From Candidatus Aminicenantota bacterium (lineage in GTDB: Bacteria; Acidobacteriota; Aminicenantia; Aminicenantales; Aminicenantaceae), in contig WTAW01000406.1 of NCBI GenBank assembly GCA_013139435.1, positions 1 to 5,055 on the forward strand: a stretch of DNA of 5,055 nt. Direction: 5' to 3'. Within the stretch, counting starts at the first letter, position 1. Every line of letters begins with the position of its first letter. Below the pieces are notes generated by a model that saw only the letters and a list, made by a program, of their open reading frames with translations, was not told where the DNA came from and did not search any database. The translations under genes and the position numbers were made by a program. Shown here piece after piece: positions 1 to 5,055 of this stretch.

Positions 1-123
1 ACACAAACGCTGCTGCCCATTCTGATCGCTTTCCTGATCGGGCAAATATTCATACTCAGCCGGGGATGGCTCAAGATCGCTCTCCAGGCCGCTCAGCTTC
101 ATTTCTATACATATAAAAAATAG
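1..123 (+). CDS. C-terminal end of an unrecognised integral membrane protein (5' end outside window)
   Basis: Frame 1 is open from the first base to a TAG stop at 121-123 and gives 40 residues. The first part is a strongly hydrophobic stretch (about residues 4-19, LPILIAFLIGQIFIL) that looks like a last transmembrane helix. A short, amphipathic, positively charged tail ending in YTYKK follows, consistent with a cytoplasmic C-terminus. The gene lies in the same frame as, and 24 bases before, the CDF transporter gene, so the two may be co-transcribed. Too little is present to name the family, and no catalytic motif is visible. That it is coding is supported by the membrane-like composition and the tight spacing; its function is unknown. 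Confidence 0.6.
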   Translation, partial: TQTLLPILIAFLIGQIFILSRGWLKIALQAAQLHFYTYKK

Positions 124-147
124 ACATTCTCGATCTCGACCTCAACA

Positions 148-1056
148 ATGCAGGAAGGAAGCAAAAAAGCCGTTATCGCAGCGTTGCTCGGGAATGCAGC
201 CATTGCTATATGTAAGATCGTTGCGGCATTATTCAGTGGTTCTGCATCCATGCTTGCTGAGGCCTATCACTCCACATCTGATACATTCAACCAGGTGCTT
301 CTCCTCTACGGCCTCAAAAAGAGCAAAAAACCCCCGGACAAACTCCACCCTTTTGGCCATGGCAAAGAGCAGTTCTTCTGGTCTTTTATGGTAGCGATCA
401 TCCTGTTCGGGATAGCCGGTGTGCTCTCGGTGAGAGAGGGATACCACAAGCTTCAGCATCCAGAACCCATAAGTTATCTCGGTCTCATGTACCTGGTTCT
501 CGGTGTGAGCGTGTTTTTTGAGACCATTGCACTGAGAATAGCCATCAAGAGTATCAAAGCCGAAATGAAAGCAGAGCAACATAAGAATTTTTTTACGGCC
601 ATCAAACACAGCAAAGATCCGACCACAATGACGGTTTTTTTTGAGGATTCTCTAGCACTCATGGGGCTTTTAATCGCATTCGTTGCCATCACTTTAGTTC
701 ACTTTACGGGAAACTTGGCCATCGATGCCATTGCCTCCATTTCCATCGGGGTGCTGCTCATGGTTTTTGCCCTGTTTCTTGCGAATGAAACAAAAAAAAT
801 GTTGGTTGGCGAAGCTGTGACGCCGCATAAAAGGGAGCAGATCCTCGGATGCCTGGAATCTTATGACGAAGTGGATAGGGTTGTCAGCTTGAAGACCATG
901 CACCTCAGCCCAGATGAAGTGATAGTCGCTGCTGAGATCGATTATCGGAACGATATCACTGTGGGTGAGCTAGAGATCCTGAATGACAGGATCGAAAAGA
1001 GCATTAAGGAAGTCATTCCCAACGCAAAGGTCTATCTAGAAGCGGAAAATAAATAG
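148..1056 (+). CDS. cation diffusion facilitator (CDF) family divalent-metal exporter, SLC30A9-like subgroup
   Basis: This 302-residue inner-membrane transporter belongs to the CDF family, whose members export Zn2+ or related divalent metals in exchange for protons. Helix 2 carries the metal-site motif H41-x3-D45 (AEAYHSTSDTFNQ). The loop HPFGHGKEQFFW (67-78) and the phrase SKDPTTMTVFFEDSLALMG (155-173) are typical of the SLC30A9/ZnT9-like branch, in which helix 5 has an adjacent E166-D167 instead of the usual HxxxD. About six hydrophobic segments precede a C-terminal cytoplasmic domain (about 222-302, with MHLSPDEVIVAAEID) of the ferredoxin-like type used for dimerisation. Length is normal for the family. 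ATG 148 is the first start after the in-frame stop at 121, and the N-terminus GSKKAVIAALLGN fits the family, although no clear Shine-Dalgarno sequence precedes it. It probably shares a transcript with the upstream membrane protein. Metal specificity cannot be read from sequence; zinc is the default guess. Confidence 0.93.
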   Translation: MQEGSKKAVIAALLGNAAIAICKIVAALFSGSASMLAEAYHSTSDTFNQVLLLYGLKKSKKPPDKLHPFGHGKEQFFWSFMVAIILFGIAGVLSVREGYHKLQHPEPISYLGLMYLVLGVSVFFETIALRIAIKSIKAEMKAEQHKNFFTAIKHSKDPTTMTVFFEDSLALMGLLIAFVAITLVHFTGNLAIDAIASISIGVLLMVFALFLANETKKMLVGEAVTPHKREQILGCLESYDEVDRVVSLKTMHLSPDEVIVAAEIDYRNDITVGELEILNDRIEKSIKEVIPNAKVYLEAENK

Positions 1057-1065
1057 GGCAGCACG

Positions 1066-2082
1066 TCAATCCAAGGGGGATAGAACGACCCTGGATTCAG
1101 CCTCTGTAAATGACTTGTTGAGCAATTTAACACAGGCATAGACTGTATCGATAGCGGGAGATGGCGTCTGTGTCAGGCGGCTGAGTTCGATGACGGCTCC
1201 GATCAACGCCTCGATCTCCAGCGCTCTTCCCTGCTCCACATCCTGGAGCATGGACGTCTTGTGGGCGCCCACATTTTCAGCGCCTTCGATGCGTCTTTCG
1301 ATGGTGCGGCGGAACGTGATCCCGAGCTTCCCCGCGGTTTCCTCAGCTTCCTGCATCATCTTGGCAGCTAGCTCCCTTGTTTCCGGAAAACGGCAGATAT
1401 CGACCATAGTGGCATGCGTAAGCGCACTGATGGGATTGAACGACAGAGTCCCCCAAGCCTTGAGCCAGATCTCCGCACGGATGTTGTCGATGACACGCGA
1501 CCGGAGTCCTGCATCCATGAAAGCTTGCATAAGGCTTTGGCATCGCTCACTTTCTGACCCATCCAGCTCCCCCAGAGGAAACCGGTCTCCTTCCACGTGT
1601 TGAATGACTCCCGGCTCCACGATTGCGGCTGCCGGATAGGCTACGCATCCGATAATTCGGTGGGCGTCCACATTGGCTTCGATAACACCCGTCGGGTCTA
1701 GAGACTCGAGACGTTTTCCTTCGTATTCTCCGCCATGTCTTTGAAAATACCACCATGGGATACCGTTCTGGACAGTAACCACGCTTGTGTCCGGCCCGAA
1801 TAGGGCCGGCAGGTGAGGGGCCACCTCTGGTATTTGGTGGGCCTTAACGCCCAGAATGACCACGTCCTGCTGGCCTGCCTCTTCAAAGCTGCCAGTGGCT
1901 TTAGCTTCCCTCGCTACGAATTCTTCACCATCTTGTTTCACCACCTTCAGTTTCTTTTCCTGGATAGCAGCCAGCTGTCCATCCTTATCGATGAATGTGA
2001 CATCCTGACCCGATACAGAAAGTCTGACACCGATCAATCCTCCGATAGCACCAGAACCTACGATGCAGATTCGTAAACTCAT
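1066..2082 (-). CDS. ketopantoate reductase family protein (putative 2-dehydropantoate 2-reductase, PanE/ApbA type)
   Basis: A 338-residue cytoplasmic NADPH-dependent oxidoreductase of the family that reduces 2-dehydropantoate (ketopantoate) to pantoate for pantothenate and coenzyme A synthesis. The N-terminal Rossmann fold opens with the nucleotide motif G9-S-G-A-I-G14. D73VVILGVKAHQ and VTVQNGIPWW (102-111) are family core strands. The C-terminal helical domain has RAEIWLKAWGTLSFNP (202-217), where K208 matches the catalytic lysine of E. coli PanE and N216 a substrate-binding asparagine. In TSMLQDVEQGRALEIEAL (276-293), S277 and E289 match further active-site residues. These assignments are from memory of the family, not an alignment. 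It is somewhat longer than E. coli PanE (303). ATG at 2082 is preferred to the in-frame GTG at 2103 because GGGGG lies just before it. It stands alone on this strand with no other pantothenate gene nearby. Many paralogues of this family act on other 2-keto acids, so the exact substrate is uncertain. Confidence 0.88.
   Translation of the reverse strand: MSLRICIVGSGAIGGLIGVRLSVSGQDVTFIDKDGQLAAIQEKKLKVVKQDGEEFVAREAKATGSFEEAGQQDVVILGVKAHQIPEVAPHLPALFGPDTSVVTVQNGIPWWYFQRHGGEYEGKRLESLDPTGVIEANVDAHRIIGCVAYPAAAIVEPGVIQHVEGDRFPLGELDGSESERCQSLMQAFMDAGLRSRVIDNIRAEIWLKAWGTLSFNPISALTHATMVDICRFPETRELAAKMMQEAEETAGKLGITFRRTIERRIEGAENVGAHKTSMLQDVEQGRALEIEALIGAVIELSRLTQTPSPAIDTVYACVKLLNKSFTEAESRVVLSPLD
1068..1097. 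repeat. imperfect inverted repeat at the convergent gene junction
   Basis: AATCCA-a-GGG (1068-1077) can pair with CCCTGGATT (1089-1097), giving nine base pairs with one bulged A and an 11-base loop. It lies inside the last codons of the ketopantoate-reductase-like gene, just past the CDF stop codon. Neither strand has a run of T directly after the stem, so it is not a classical intrinsic terminator. With only nine bases between the two convergent stop codons, it is the only hairpin I see that could help end either transcript. Confidence 0.25.
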
Positions 2083-2086
2083 TTTT

Positions 2087-2091
2087 CCCCC
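2087..2091 (-). promoter_or_regulatory. ribosome binding site deciding the start of the reductase gene
   Basis: On the minus strand the sequence reads GGGGGAAAAATG, putting a G-rich Shine-Dalgarno-like element four bases before the ATG at 2082. The in-frame GTG at 2103 would add seven residues (VNQHGGK) before the conserved N-terminal strand and would translate through this element. The ATG start is therefore preferred. Confidence 0.6.
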
Positions 2092-2117
2092 GTGTTGATT
2101 CACGATTGATTATTTGA

Positions 2118-2147
2118 TTGACCTTCACTGTTATCAGCTAATATCAT
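2118..2147 (+). promoter_or_regulatory. candidate promoter for the small protein-symporter operon
   Basis: TTGACC (2118-2123, five of six consensus bases) is followed after 18 bases by TATCAT (2142-2147, five of six). The predicted transcript would start near 2154 and have a leader of about 45 bases containing the CCAAATG/CATTTGG dyad. The region is AT-rich, as expected for a promoter. No known regulator site was recognised. Confidence 0.45.
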
Positions 2148-2166
2148 AGTAAAAGATTATAGCCAA
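2138..2166 (-). promoter_or_regulatory. candidate promoter(s) for the reductase gene
   Basis: Two overlapping sigma70-like candidates read leftward. One has a perfect TATAAT at 2161-2156 but a poor -35 region (a T-rich run). The other has TTGGCT at 2166-2161, a 17-base spacer and TATTAG at 2143-2138 preceded by TGA, an extended -10. Either would leave a leader of roughly 50-65 bases before the ATG. They overlap the rightward promoter candidate, so the two directions may compete. Assigned by eye to consensus only. Confidence 0.35.
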
Positions 2167-2189
2167 ATGCAAAGTAAAAAAACATTTGG
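2163..2189. repeat. perfect 7-bp inverted repeat in the divergent intergenic region
   Basis: CCAAATG (2163-2169) and CATTTGG (2183-2189) are exact reverse complements separated by 13 A-rich bases. As DNA it is a possible operator between the two divergent genes. As RNA in the rightward leader it could form a weak hairpin whose right arm overlaps the GGAT ribosome-site-like element before the 2200 start. Confidence 0.4.
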
Positions 2190-2199
2190 ATAAGACACG

Positions 2200-2400
2200 A
2201 TGGGTCTTCTGTCACTTGTCTATCAATTTCTCATTGGGGGGGTGATATTTGCCGCCGGTGTGCTCTTTGCATGGTCCTCCAGAGATTATTCATGGAAAAA
2301 AAGAGAGGATCGGCTAACTCTCATCTTCATGATCGCAGGTTTTTTCTTATATTGTGTGTTCCAGACACTTTGGCATTTCTGTGCGTTAGGGAAGATCTAG
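2200..2400 (+). CDS. small two-helix membrane protein, putative accessory subunit of the adjacent symporter
   Basis: This 66-residue hydrophobic protein has two predicted membrane helices: about residues 4-25 (LSLVYQFLIGGVIFAAGVLF) and about 40-60 (LTLIFMIAGFFLYCVFQTLW). They are joined by a short charged loop, SSRDYSWKKREDR, which by the positive-inside rule is probably cytoplasmic, giving a hairpin with both ends outside. Its TAG stop (2398-2400) directly abuts the symporter ATG at 2401, implying co-transcription and translational coupling. Small two-helix proteins encoded just before sodium:solute symporters are known in other settings (YhdT before PanF in E. coli; DUF4212- and DUF3311-type partners), but I do not recognise this sequence as one of them. 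A weak GGAT element lies eight bases before the ATG. A run of seven G (2236-2242) encodes part of helix 1. The accessory role is inferred from position. Confidence 0.75.
   Translation: MGLLSLVYQFLIGGVIFAAGVLFAWSSRDYSWKKREDRLTLIFMIAGFFLYCVFQTLWHFCALGKI
2388..2392 (+). promoter_or_regulatory. ribosome binding site of the symporter, inside the preceding gene
   Basis: AGGGA lies eight bases before the ATG at 2401, within the last codons of the small membrane protein. It supports initiation at 2401 and means ribosomes finishing the small gene pass over the symporter start, a layout that usually couples the amounts of the two proteins. Confidence 0.6.
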
Positions 2401-4236
2401 ATGGATACAACTGCTGTTGTGGGCACCCGGTTGGATTATTTCGTCATCCTTTTGTATTTTGTCCTCATCTTCAGTTTTGGGTTTATTTTCGCAAGATTCA
2501 CACGATCGACCAAAGATTTTTTCTTCGGTGGTCAGCGCTTTTCCTGGTGGTTGATCACTTTCAGCTGTGTCGCTTCTGTCGTGGGGTCTTACAGTTTCGT
2601 TAAATACTCTGCCGCTGGTTTCAGGTATGGGATGTCCTCATCCATGACCTATCTCAATGATTGGATCGTGATGGGGTTTTTATTGTTGGGGTGGCTCCCT
2701 ATACTCTATTTCGGCAGAATCGGGTCTGTTCCCGATTATTTTAAGAAAAGGTTCGACGGCCGGACAGCCGTGATGGCAACCATCATCGTCCTCCTGTACA
2801 TGGTGGGCTACATCGGCATCAACCTTTACACCATGGGGATCGCTCTCAATGCTATGTTGGGCACAAACATCTTCCTATCGGCCGTCGTTGTGGCGGTTGT
2901 TTGTGCCGTGTATGTGACTATCGGCGGACAGACCTCTGTGATCATGACAGACCTTGCTCAGGGTATTATCCTCTTGATCGGTGGATTTTTATTGTTTTTT
3001 TTAGGGCTCCATGTGCTTGGAGGCTGGGAGGCATTCTGGTCTGGATTACCCATTCTTCATCGACTGCCATTTGCAAAATTTAACGAGCCGCATGAGTTCC
3101 ATTTTGTGGGGATTTTCTGGCAAGACGGTATTGCCAATACCTTTGCCCTCTACATGATGAATCAGGGATTTATCCTGCGATTCTTATCTCTAAAAAGTGT
3201 TAAGGAGATCAAAAAGACATTCCTTTCTCTGGTCCTTGTCCTGATGCCCCTGGCAGCCTTTGCCGTCTCCAATGCCGGATGGTTGGGGAGAGCTATGGTT
3301 TCTCAGGGAGTGCTTCCTCCTGATGTCGATGCCCATCAGATCTTTGTCCGGGTTGCCAACACAGTCTGTCAGCCAGGATTGTTTGGTTTTGTGATGGCAG
3401 CGTTGACGGCGGCTCTTATGTCGACGATCGATACGCTCATCAATGCTGTATCTGCGGTCGCTGTGAATGATGTGTACAAGCCCTATGTGGCTCCAAATGC
3501 ATCTGATAAGCATCATCTTCGAGTGGCTCGGATCGTTTCTTTTTCGGCGGCATTAATGGGTATTGCCCTTGTGCCCGTCTTTGCCTCATTCAAATCCATT
3601 TACGTGGCCCATGGCTCCTTTACGGCAAGCATCACGCCCCCAATGGTTGTCACGATCGTCCTAGGTGTGTACTGGAAAAAGTTCACGTCCTCTGCTGCCT
3701 TCTGGACTCTTTTTGGGGGGACTGTGATGGTCGTTTTGTCGATCGCCTGGCCCGTGCTCATCACACCGTTTTCGCACGGAGTAGATCCTTCCGGAGGATT
3801 TAAGTACATGCGCGCGTTGTTTGGATTGGCGGCTAGCGGTATAATAGCCGTTCTTGTGAGTTACTTGACAAAAACGAAATCTGCGAAGGCGATAGAAGGA
3901 TTAGTGGTAGGAACTCTGGATAAAGCCAAGGAAAAATACAAGGGGGCACCAGCCAATGAGGTCGAAGGGAAAAAAGTGGCTGTTTTACTTAACGTCAGTG
4001 AGGAGATCGAAGAACTCAGTGTTTCTCAAAAAATAGCCCAACTCATGTCTGCCAAAAAAGGTGACATTGTGTATGTGAGCGATGCGAGGCGATGGCTGGG
4101 GGGCCTGCGTTCTGTGCATGCGAGGATTTCAGCGATCCATGAAGAGGACACGCTTGAGGTTTGGATAACACCCGCTCTCGCCAAGCAGGGTAACCTTGTC
4201 GTCGATCGGAAACACCGGATTGAGAAGATCATTTAA
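2401..4236 (+). CDS. sodium:solute symporter (SSS family) with a soluble C-terminal extension
   Basis: A 611-residue secondary transporter of the SSS family, which couples Na+ entry to uptake of sugars, organic acids, amino acids or vitamins across the inner membrane. Helices follow the LeuT-like pattern, with clear hydrophobic segments near 11-31, 48-68, 88-105, 122-145, 157-175, 180-205, 270-292, 325-350, 374-395, 408-425, 433-453 and 470-490. Family hallmarks are YVTIGGQTSVIMTDLAQG (171-188) and AALTAALMSTIDTLINAVSA (333-352), where S341-T342 sit at the expected Na2 sodium site. Residues about 491-611 form a charged, non-membrane tail containing GDIVYVSDARRWLGGLRSVH (554-573), which ordinary SSS members of about 480-520 residues lack. 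The start at 2401 directly follows the small membrane protein and has its own ribosome site. Substrate is unknown: the sequence did not look like PanF, PutP or ActP to me. Probable partner: the 66-residue protein. Confidence 0.92.
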   Translation: MDTTAVVGTRLDYFVILLYFVLIFSFGFIFARFTRSTKDFFFGGQRFSWWLITFSCVASVVGSYSFVKYSAAGFRYGMSSSMTYLNDWIVMGFLLLGWLPILYFGRIGSVPDYFKKRFDGRTAVMATIIVLLYMVGYIGINLYTMGIALNAMLGTNIFLSAVVVAVVCAVYVTIGGQTSVIMTDLAQGIILLIGGFLLFFLGLHVLGGWEAFWSGLPILHRLPFAKFNEPHEFHFVGIFWQDGIANTFALYMMNQGFILRFLSLKSVKEIKKTFLSLVLVLMPLAAFAVSNAGWLGRAMVSQGVLPPDVDAHQIFVRVANTVCQPGLFGFVMAALTAALMSTIDTLINAVSAVAVNDVYKPYVAPNASDKHHLRVARIVSFSAALMGIALVPVFASFKSIYVAHGSFTASITPPMVVTIVLGVYWKKFTSSAAFWTLFGGTVMVVLSIAWPVLITPFSHGVDPSGGFKYMRALFGLAASGIIAVLVSYLTKTKSAKAIEGLVVGTLDKAKEKYKGAPANEVEGKKVAVLLNVSEEIEELSVSQKIAQLMSAKKGDIVYVSDARRWLGGLRSVHARISAIHEEDTLEVWITPALAKQGNLVVDRKHRIEKII

Positions 4237-4257
4237 CCTGAATAATCCAGGTTAAAT
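4231..4257. repeat. perfect 10-bp inverted repeat overlapping the symporter stop codon
   Basis: ATTTAACCTG (4231-4240) and CAGGTTAAAT (4248-4257) are exact reverse complements around a seven-base loop, AATAATC. The TAA stop (4234-4236) lies in the left arm. The stem has only three G-C pairs and no T-run follows on either strand, so a normal Rho-independent terminator is unlikely. It could be a 3'-end RNA hairpin, a weak terminator or an operator near the next gene's promoter. The symmetry is certain; the role is not. Confidence 0.6.
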
Positions 4258-4282
4258 AAGATGAGCTATTCCGTTTCACGTT

Positions 4283-4309
4283 TTGCGTCATGTTAAAATG
4301 GTTTAGAAT
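4283..4309 (+). promoter_or_regulatory. candidate promoter for the glycerophosphodiesterase gene
   Basis: TAGAAT (4304-4309) matches five of six bases of the -10 consensus. The best -35 candidate is TTGCGT (4283-4288), with a short spacer of 15 bases. Transcription would start near 4316, just before the AGGGGA ribosome site. The 93-base gap with a hairpin at its left end suggests the downstream gene can be expressed apart from the symporter. Confidence 0.3.
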
Positions 4310-4317
4310 ATACAAAC

Positions 4318-4323
4318 AGGGGA
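4318..4323 (+). promoter_or_regulatory. ribosome binding site supporting a GTG start
   Basis: AGGGGA lies six bases before GTG 4330. The alternative in-frame ATG at 4354 has only AT-rich sequence before it and no Shine-Dalgarno match, so this element favours the GTG. Confidence 0.6.
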
Positions 4324-4329
4324 TCGGAC

Positions 4330-5055
4330 GTGCAATATACAATATTATATTTGATGAAAGGGAAAGAGGCCCTCATTCTTGTTTTAATTGTGATGCTGTG
4401 CATGGTATGCAGTAAGAAAGATTCTGAGGGTTTTATTGTCATGGCTCACCGTGGGGCCTCAGCCGCAGCTCCGGAAAACACGCTCATTGCGTACAAAAAG
4501 GCGATTGAGATGGGAGCCGATTATGCAGAATTGGATGTCCGGCAAACCAAAGACGGTGCGATCGTTTTAATGCATGATAAAACTGTCCACAGGACCACAG
4601 GTGTGAAGGACTTTATTTGGGATCTGACTCTCGAAGAATTGAAACAGCTAGAAGCGGGCTCTTGGTTTGGGGAAAAATTCAGGGGAGAGCCTATTCCCAC
4701 CTTAGAGGAGGTGATTCTCCTGGCAAAAGGACGGATGAAGCTGAACATCGAGGTCAAAATCTCAGAAAATGAGCCTGGGATCGCCCAACGTGTGGTCGAC
4801 ATCGTCCGTTCCGAGGATTTTAGCAGGGATTGTATCATCACATCCTTTGATATGGAAACGGTGAAAACATTCAAGAAGATCGCTCCGGATTTAGAGACCG
4901 GGTTAATTTTTGATAAAGAGTATCACTCAGATGTTTTCGAAGGGACCTGGGATGTTCTGAGCACTAATCACGAACTTGTGGATGCTGAGTTTGTCCGGCT
5001 CGCGAAGGACAACGGAAAAAAGATCTACGCTTGGACAGTGAATGAACAGGAAGAG
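4330..5055 (+). CDS. exported glycerophosphodiester phosphodiesterase, probable lipoprotein (3' end outside window)
   Basis: The visible 242 residues form most of a GDPD-family enzyme, which hydrolyses glycerophosphodiesters to glycerol-3-phosphate and an alcohol, usually with a divalent metal such as Ca2+ or Mg2+. The TIM-barrel active-site elements are all present: H40-R41 with E49-N50-T51 (AHRGASAAAPENT), E67 and D69 (AELDV), H82-D83 (VLMHD), E141 and K143 (NIEVK), and later ITSFD (170-174) and AWTVN (234-238). The first 30 residues look like an export signal: lysines at 10 and 12, a hydrophobic core ALILVLIVML and C27 followed by SKKDSEG, resembling a lipoprotein cleavage site but with a poor lipobox (CMVC, with V just before C27). 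GTG 4330 is chosen for its AGGGGA site; ATG 4354 (MKGKEALIL) is a credible alternative. Location is probably periplasmic, membrane-anchored. The frame remains open at the window end, cutting off the barrel's C-terminus. Confidence 0.92.
   Translation, partial: MQYTILYLMKGKEALILVLIVMLCMVCSKKDSEGFIVMAHRGASAAAPENTLIAYKKAIEMGADYAELDVRQTKDGAIVLMHDKTVHRTTGVKDFIWDLTLEELKQLEAGSWFGEKFRGEPIPTLEEVILLAKGRMKLNIEVKISENEPGIAQRVVDIVRSEDFSRDCIITSFDMETVKTFKKIAPDLETGLIFDKEYHSDVFEGTWDVLSTNHELVDAEFVRLAKDNGKKIYAWTVNEQEE

Noticed and set aside
1190..1603. Open frame of 137 codons on the + strand opposite the reductase gene
   Set aside because: It is antisense to a gene with clear family motifs and active-site residues, has low-complexity Ser/Met-rich translation and no ribosome site worth noting.
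2083..2103. GTG at 2103 as the start of the reductase
   Set aside because: It would add VNQHGGK before the conserved Rossmann strand and run through the G-rich element that fits as the ribosome site for ATG 2082.
2236..2242. Run of seven G in the small membrane protein as a phase-variation switch
   Set aside because: The tract is short, the frame is intact, similar G6 and T8 runs occur inside the symporter, and nothing suggests a surface antigen or switching gene.
3190..3516. Open frame of 108 codons on the - strand
   Set aside because: It is antisense to conserved membrane helices of the symporter, including the sodium-site helix, and its translation is rich in His/Arg/Asp as expected for a shadow of hydrophobic codons.
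2401..4236. Naming the symporter PanF, PutP or ActP
   Set aside because: Only general SSS motifs are recognisable. The sequence around the substrate helices did not look like those named carriers, and the long tail differs from them.
4231..4257. Classical Rho-independent terminator after the symporter
   Set aside because: The stem is AT-rich with only three G-C pairs and no T-run follows on either strand; it is kept only as an inverted repeat of unknown role.
4521..4874. Open frame of 117 codons on the - strand
   Set aside because: It lies entirely opposite the glycerophosphodiesterase gene, whose catalytic motifs are intact; the antisense translation resembles no family I know.

Overview
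This looks like an ordinary bacterial chromosomal window with dense, short-gapped genes and moderate base composition (roughly half G+C by eye). It holds six protein-coding regions, two of them cut by the window edges. The lipoprotein-like export signal on the last gene, the Na+:solute symporter and the SLC30A9-type metal transporter are compatible with a Gram-negative, mesophilic bacterium (for example Desulfobacterota or a PVC-like lineage). No marker gene fixes the taxon, so that placement is a weak inference. No rRNA, tRNA, CRISPR array, insertion sequence or phage gene was seen.

Left part, + strand (1-1056): the last 40 residues of an unrecognised membrane protein, then after 24 bases a complete cation diffusion facilitator (CDF) metal exporter. 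Middle, - strand (1066-2082): a complete ketopantoate-reductase-family enzyme, convergent with the CDF gene (9 bases between stop codons). Its key catalytic residues are recognisable. A 117-base AT-rich divergent intergenic region (2083-2199) follows, with plausible promoters on both strands, a perfect 7-bp dyad and three TTGATT repeats.

Right part, + strand (2200-5055): a 66-residue two-helix membrane protein ends exactly where a 611-residue sodium:solute symporter begins (TAG then ATG, no gap). They are almost certainly co-transcribed and probably form one transporter. The symporter carries an unusual soluble C-terminal domain of about 120 residues. A perfect 10-bp inverted repeat overlaps its stop codon. 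A separate gene then starts from GTG with a good ribosome site: an exported glycerophosphodiester phosphodiesterase, cut by the right edge.

Functionally the genes are mostly transport and small-molecule metabolism: metal export, Na+-driven uptake, a 2-keto acid reductase and phosphodiester scavenging. The strongest candidates for something little described are the small-protein/symporter pair and the symporter's tail domain. A link between the reductase and the symporter, for example through pantothenate, is only a hypothesis from adjacency. I did not find an obvious new defence, mobile or multi-gene system.
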